Assembly: GCF_017310505.1 (NCBI RefSeq)
Contig: NZ_CP065957.1
Coordinates: 1,922,001-1,986,000 of the forward strand
Reading direction: 5' to 3'
DNA from: Methylacidiphilum caldifontis
GTDB taxonomy: Bacteria; Verrucomicrobiota; Verrucomicrobiia; Methylacidiphilales; Methylacidiphilaceae
DNA length: 64,000 bases
Shown: piece after piece, positions 61,426-64,000 of the stretch
Layout: each line of letters starts with the position of its first letter
How positions within the stretch are numbered: position 1 is the first letter of the stretch
Translations under genes and position numbers: made by a program
The notes under the pieces: generated by a model
Databases searched by the model: none
What the model saw: only the letters and a program-made list of their open reading frames with translations
What the model was told of the DNA's origin: nothing

Positions 61426-62382
61426 ATGCTTTTAAGAATGGCTGATTTAAAAGGATTTTGGCTCTTGGGAAGGACTGTGGTTATAGCCTTTTTGTTTTTC
61501 TTGCTCCTTATTCCTGGCTATGGGTTGGCTAAAATACAAGTTCTGACCTCTATTGCTCCACTGTACTGTTTTTGCGTAAATGTGGGGGGAGAATACGTGG
61601 AAGTTAAAAATCTGTTTATTGGGGGTGCAGACCCTCACGAAAGCTCGCTTTCGGCAAAACAACTTAAAGATATCCATTCCAGCGATCTGATTGTTATTAA
61701 CGGACTTGGAATGGAACATTGGGTCGATCTTGCTCTGAGTGCAGAAGAAAAATCAAAGAAGTTGGTTGTTTCTACTCTAGGGATCTCTCCAATAACTGCA
61801 GCCGGCTACCACGTGGAGAAAGGACTAGCTCAACCTGAATATGCTTTTAATCCTCATGTTTGGCTAGATCCCAACTTGGCCAGCATTCAAGTGATGAATA
61901 TCTCGAAAGCTTTATCCCTAAGAGATCCCCTACATAAAGAGATATTCGAAAGGAATGCAACACTTTACATTTCAAAATTAAAAGAAATCGATCAGTTATA
62001 TCAACAGAAACTGGATAGTAACCGTTCTAAAAAAGCTTTTTTTTACAACGATGCTTTCATGTACTTGGCCAATCGCTATGGTATTGTGGTTGCAGGTATT
62101 GTTGAGGAGTGTGGTGAAAGGGGAGGACCCTCTCCTAGAAAGCTAGCAACCATTCTTGGAGTGATGAAAATCAAGAAAATCCCTTTTTTTTATACCCCCT
62201 TTTCCAATGCTTTTCTTGTTAAAGAGATTATAAGAGAAGGTCAGTCTAGGTCAGCAGAAATTGATGCCATGGAAGGAGCTGAGCTCCATCCTTTAATGTA
62301 TGAAAAGGTTGCAAAGAAAAATCTCGCCATTTTTATGGATGTTTTTGGAGGGATAATCCTTTCGTTCAAAAGAAATTTTTAA
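61426..62382 (+). CDS. znuA: Metal ABC transporter substrate-binding protein (ZnuA-like)
   Basis: 318 residues with an N-terminal hydrophobic signal (VVIAFLFFLLLIPGYGLA), then QVLTSIAPLYCFCVNVGG. Metal-ligand positions: His in GADPHESSLS, His in NPHVWLDPNL, and the third position, usually His in FHDAY, is Asn here (FYNDAFMYLANRYG); the later acidic DAMEG ends the site. Cluster A-I family members bind Zn, Mn or Fe; the metal cannot be told, and the Asn change hints at altered preference. A second ATG at 61438 could be the start. First gene of a three-gene operon. Confidence 0.85.
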   Translation: MLLRMADLKGFWLLGRTVVIAFLFFLLLIPGYGLAKIQVLTSIAPLYCFCVNVGGEYVEVKNLFIGGADPHESSLSAKQLKDIHSSDLIVINGLGMEHWVDLALSAEEKSKKLVVSTLGISPITAAGYHVEKGLAQPEYAFNPHVWLDPNLASIQVMNISKALSLRDPLHKEIFERNATLYISKLKEIDQLYQQKLDSNRSKKAFFYNDAFMYLANRYGIVVAGIVEECGERGGPSPRKLATILGVMKIKKIPFFYTPFSNAFLVKEIIREGQSRSAEIDAMEGAELHPLMYEKVAKKNLAIFMDVFGGIILSFKRNF

Positions 62383-62394
62383 GTCCAAGTCCCT

Positions 62395-63159
62395 ATGCAA
62401 AAATGGGAAGTTAAAGAAACTCAATCAGCCTTTATAGTCCAACAAGGGGAAAAATTGCTTTTGAAAGCCGACGATTTAACGATCGCTTATACTGAAGAGT
62501 CGGCCTTGGAAGACATTTCAATGGAAATAGAAAAAGGGAAGATCATCGCCCTTATTGGTCCAAATGGAGCGGGCAAAACAACTCTTTTGAAATGCTTTGC
62601 GGGTATAATTAAACCGAAGAAAGGCAAAATATGGCGCAAGGAAGGACTTAGAGTAGGCTATTTAGCCCAAAGACCATCCGTTCCACGATACTTACCCGTA
62701 ACGGTAGAAGAATTTGTTGCTTTAAGGTTGAGTTGTTTCCGGCTTTTTGATTGGCCATTTGAGAAAAAGCAAAGAGAGAAAAAGATCATTGAAATTTTGG
62801 AATCTTTTCATGCAGAAGGTCTTCTACATAAAAAGCTCAATGAACTTTCAGGTGGAGAAATGCAAAAGGTTATGATCGCATCTACGCTTGCCAAGAATCC
62901 GGGTTTATTGTTATTGGATGAACCCCTTACAGGGATAGATGCTGTAGGAGGATTTGAGTTTGACCAGTTGCTTCATGAACTAAAGGAAAAAAAAGAAATT
63001 GGCACCGTTTTGGTCAGTCATGATCTTCAGCTTGTTTCCCATATTGCTGATTGGGTCTATTTTTTAAATCACCGGATTCTTGTCCAAGGAAGACCTTCGG
63101 ATGTCCTCCAGGAAAAAAAGCTTGCTGCTGTCTATAGCCTTATCCATACCAAGGGCTAA
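62395..63159 (+). CDS. znuC: Metal ABC transporter ATP-binding protein (ZnuC-like)
   Basis: 254 residues. Walker A GPNGAGKTT near residue 57, signature LSGGEMQKV, Walker B LLLLDEPLTGID, and H-loop VLVSHDLQLV are all intact. The family match is with ZnuC/MntB-type proteins. It starts 12 bases after the substrate-binding gene and precedes the permease by 17 bases. The N-terminus carries about 25 residues before the ATPase core (TQSAFIVQQGEK), slightly longer than usual. It should energise uptake through the permease that follows. Confidence 0.93.
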   Translation: MQKWEVKETQSAFIVQQGEKLLLKADDLTIAYTEESALEDISMEIEKGKIIALIGPNGAGKTTLLKCFAGIIKPKKGKIWRKEGLRVGYLAQRPSVPRYLPVTVEEFVALRLSCFRLFDWPFEKKQREKKIIEILESFHAEGLLHKKLNELSGGEMQKVMIASTLAKNPGLLLLDEPLTGIDAVGGFEFDQLLHELKEKKEIGTVLVSHDLQLVSHIADWVYFLNHRILVQGRPSDVLQEKKLAAVYSLIHTKG

Positions 63160-63176
63160 AGGAATTAACAAAAAGC

Positions 63177-64000
63177 ATGGATATTTTTTCTTTTGATTTT
63201 TTTAGGCGTTCCTTGTTGGCAGCTCTTTTATCAGGACCAACATGTGCTCTTTTAGGAGTAATCACTACGTCTCGGGGACAGGCTTTTTTCAGTGACTCTC
63301 TTGCTCATTCTACCATTGCTGGATACGGACTTGGACTGCTTATTCAGCTTTTATTGAGTCAGCTCTTAGGAATAAGTTTTTCTTCCGTTTTTATTTCTTC
63401 TTTTATGTTTTTTTACTGTCTTGGAGTTTCTCTTCTTTTCATCTTGTTTTTAAACAAAACAAGGTTGGAATCGGATACGCTTCTTTCCCTTATTTTTACG
63501 GGCAGTGTAGCCTTAGGGATTCTTATTTTGACCAAGATGATCCGTTATCCTTTTCTTGAATCCCTACTTTTTGGGGATATCAATGCTTGTTCTTGGACGG
63601 ATGTCCTTCTGCTTGGCCTGGTCAGTCTGAGTGCTTTTTTCTTCCTTTTTAAAAACATGCCTGGCCTTTTGCTTTTAATGATTGATGAAAACATGGCCGT
63701 TGCTGAAGGGGTGCAAGTCAAGAAATTAAATTATCAAACGGTCATTCTTATCGGAGGGATTATCGCTCTTAGTCTTAAACTTCTAGGAGCAATTCTTGTC
63801 AGTGCAATGATCGTCATTCCTGCAGCAACAGCCAAGTTGTTGGCCTGGAATTTTCGTTCCCTTCTTTTTTTGTCTCTTTTATATGGACTGTTAGGAGCGG
63901 TTGGAGGGGTCCTTTTATCCTATTACATTGATGCCATGACCGGGCCTACGATAGGTGGTTTTGAGATTTTGCTCCTATTGTTTTCCTTTTTTATAAAAAA
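63177..64000 (+). CDS. znuB: Metal ABC transporter permease (ZnuB-like), truncated by window end
   Basis: An open frame from ATG 63177 runs off the window (about 274 residues visible). The sequence is strongly hydrophobic with some eight predicted helices; LLAALLSGPTCALLGVITTSRGQAFFSDSLAHSTIAGYGLG matches the start of ABC-3 family metal permeases, and the later VQVKKLNYQTVILIGGIIALSLKLLGAILVSAMIVIPAATA contains the family EAA-like loop region. It is third of the znuACB-like operon. A stop codon is not reached. Confidence 0.88.
   Translation, partial: MDIFSFDFFRRSLLAALLSGPTCALLGVITTSRGQAFFSDSLAHSTIAGYGLGLLIQLLLSQLLGISFSSVFISSFMFFYCLGVSLLFILFLNKTRLESDTLLSLIFTGSVALGILILTKMIRYPFLESLLFGDINACSWTDVLLLGLVSLSAFFFLFKNMPGLLLLMIDENMAVAEGVQVKKLNYQTVILIGGIIALSLKLLGAILVSAMIVIPAATAKLLAWNFRSLLFLSLLYGLLGAVGGVLLSYYIDAMTGPTIGGFEILLLLFSFFIK

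Noticed and set aside
1-64000. CRISPR arrays, rRNA genes, prophage or replication origin.
   Set aside because: No regularly spaced repeats, rRNA motifs, phage structural genes or DnaA-box clusters were noticed on reading either strand.

Overview
The window looks like a chromosomal segment from a low-GC, Gram-negative, thermophile-like bacterium, most probably a verrucomicrobial methanotroph of the Methylacidiphilum type. This is inference from gene content: Calvin-cycle fructose-1,6-bisphosphatase next to phosphoribulokinase, an acetyl-CoA carboxylase operon, a DUF5069 protein, GatCAB, an archaeal/eukaryal-type ProRS, outer-membrane biogenesis genes (Lnt, LptF/G, TolC, GmhA), and a NirK/NnrS nitrogen-oxide cluster. 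No rRNA or species marker is present, so the genus is not proven.

Layout. 1-6.5 kb: the end of an amino-sugar kinase-MurQ fusion, gatCAB and proS. 6.5-11.7 kb: a TolC-RND-DUF2892 efflux operon. 12-14 kb: fbp-prk of the Calvin cycle. 14.1-15.9 kb: a GC-rich IS605-type element (divergent tnpA/tnpB), with tnpA probably frameshifted, lying directly against a 3' scrap of a type II NADH dehydrogenase gene. 16-24.6 kb: an accessory, gene-poor stretch with a lone methyltransferase, two divergent NnrS-family genes, a copper nitrite reductase gene broken by one in-frame amber codon, a three-gene TIGR04255/unknown/HEPN cassette, and tRNA-Arg(CCT). 24.7-30.4 kb: queA, a GntR/UTRA regulator, sulfite reductase, a stress protein and a thioredoxin-fold protein.

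30.4-40 kb: a conserved ffs (4.5S/SRP RNA)-dnaX-ybaB-recR unit, then a triple fusion (low-molecular-weight phosphatase, degenerate RpiB, GlyA), then accA-CPBP protease-comF-accD. 40-43.7 kb: ribH, nusB, ftsY, ribD and a purine phosphoribosyltransferase on the plus strand. 43.8-50 kb: PsiE-like protein, lnt, a PpiD-like foldase, an LptF/G permease, gmhA and accB. 50.3-56.3 kb: a dense minus-strand run fabI-HAD-lpd-like-cysS-tmk-holB. 56.7-61.4 kb: a glycosyltransferase-PHP fusion, birA, an unlisted 52-residue membrane peptide, an HTH-like/metallo-beta-lactamase protein and a DUF5069 protein closed by a strong terminator. 61.4-64 kb: a ZnuA/C/B-type metal ABC transporter, with the permease running off the window.

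The genes link up in several places. accA, accB, accD and birA together cover most of malonyl-CoA synthesis, feeding FabI. ffs and ftsY provide two parts of the SRP pathway. The most unusual items are the amber-interrupted nirK, the TIGR04255/HEPN cassette, the phosphatase-RpiB-GlyA fusion with lost RpiB active-site residues, the glycosyltransferase-PHP fusion, and an A8 slippery run in dnaX that could yield a gamma-like short form.
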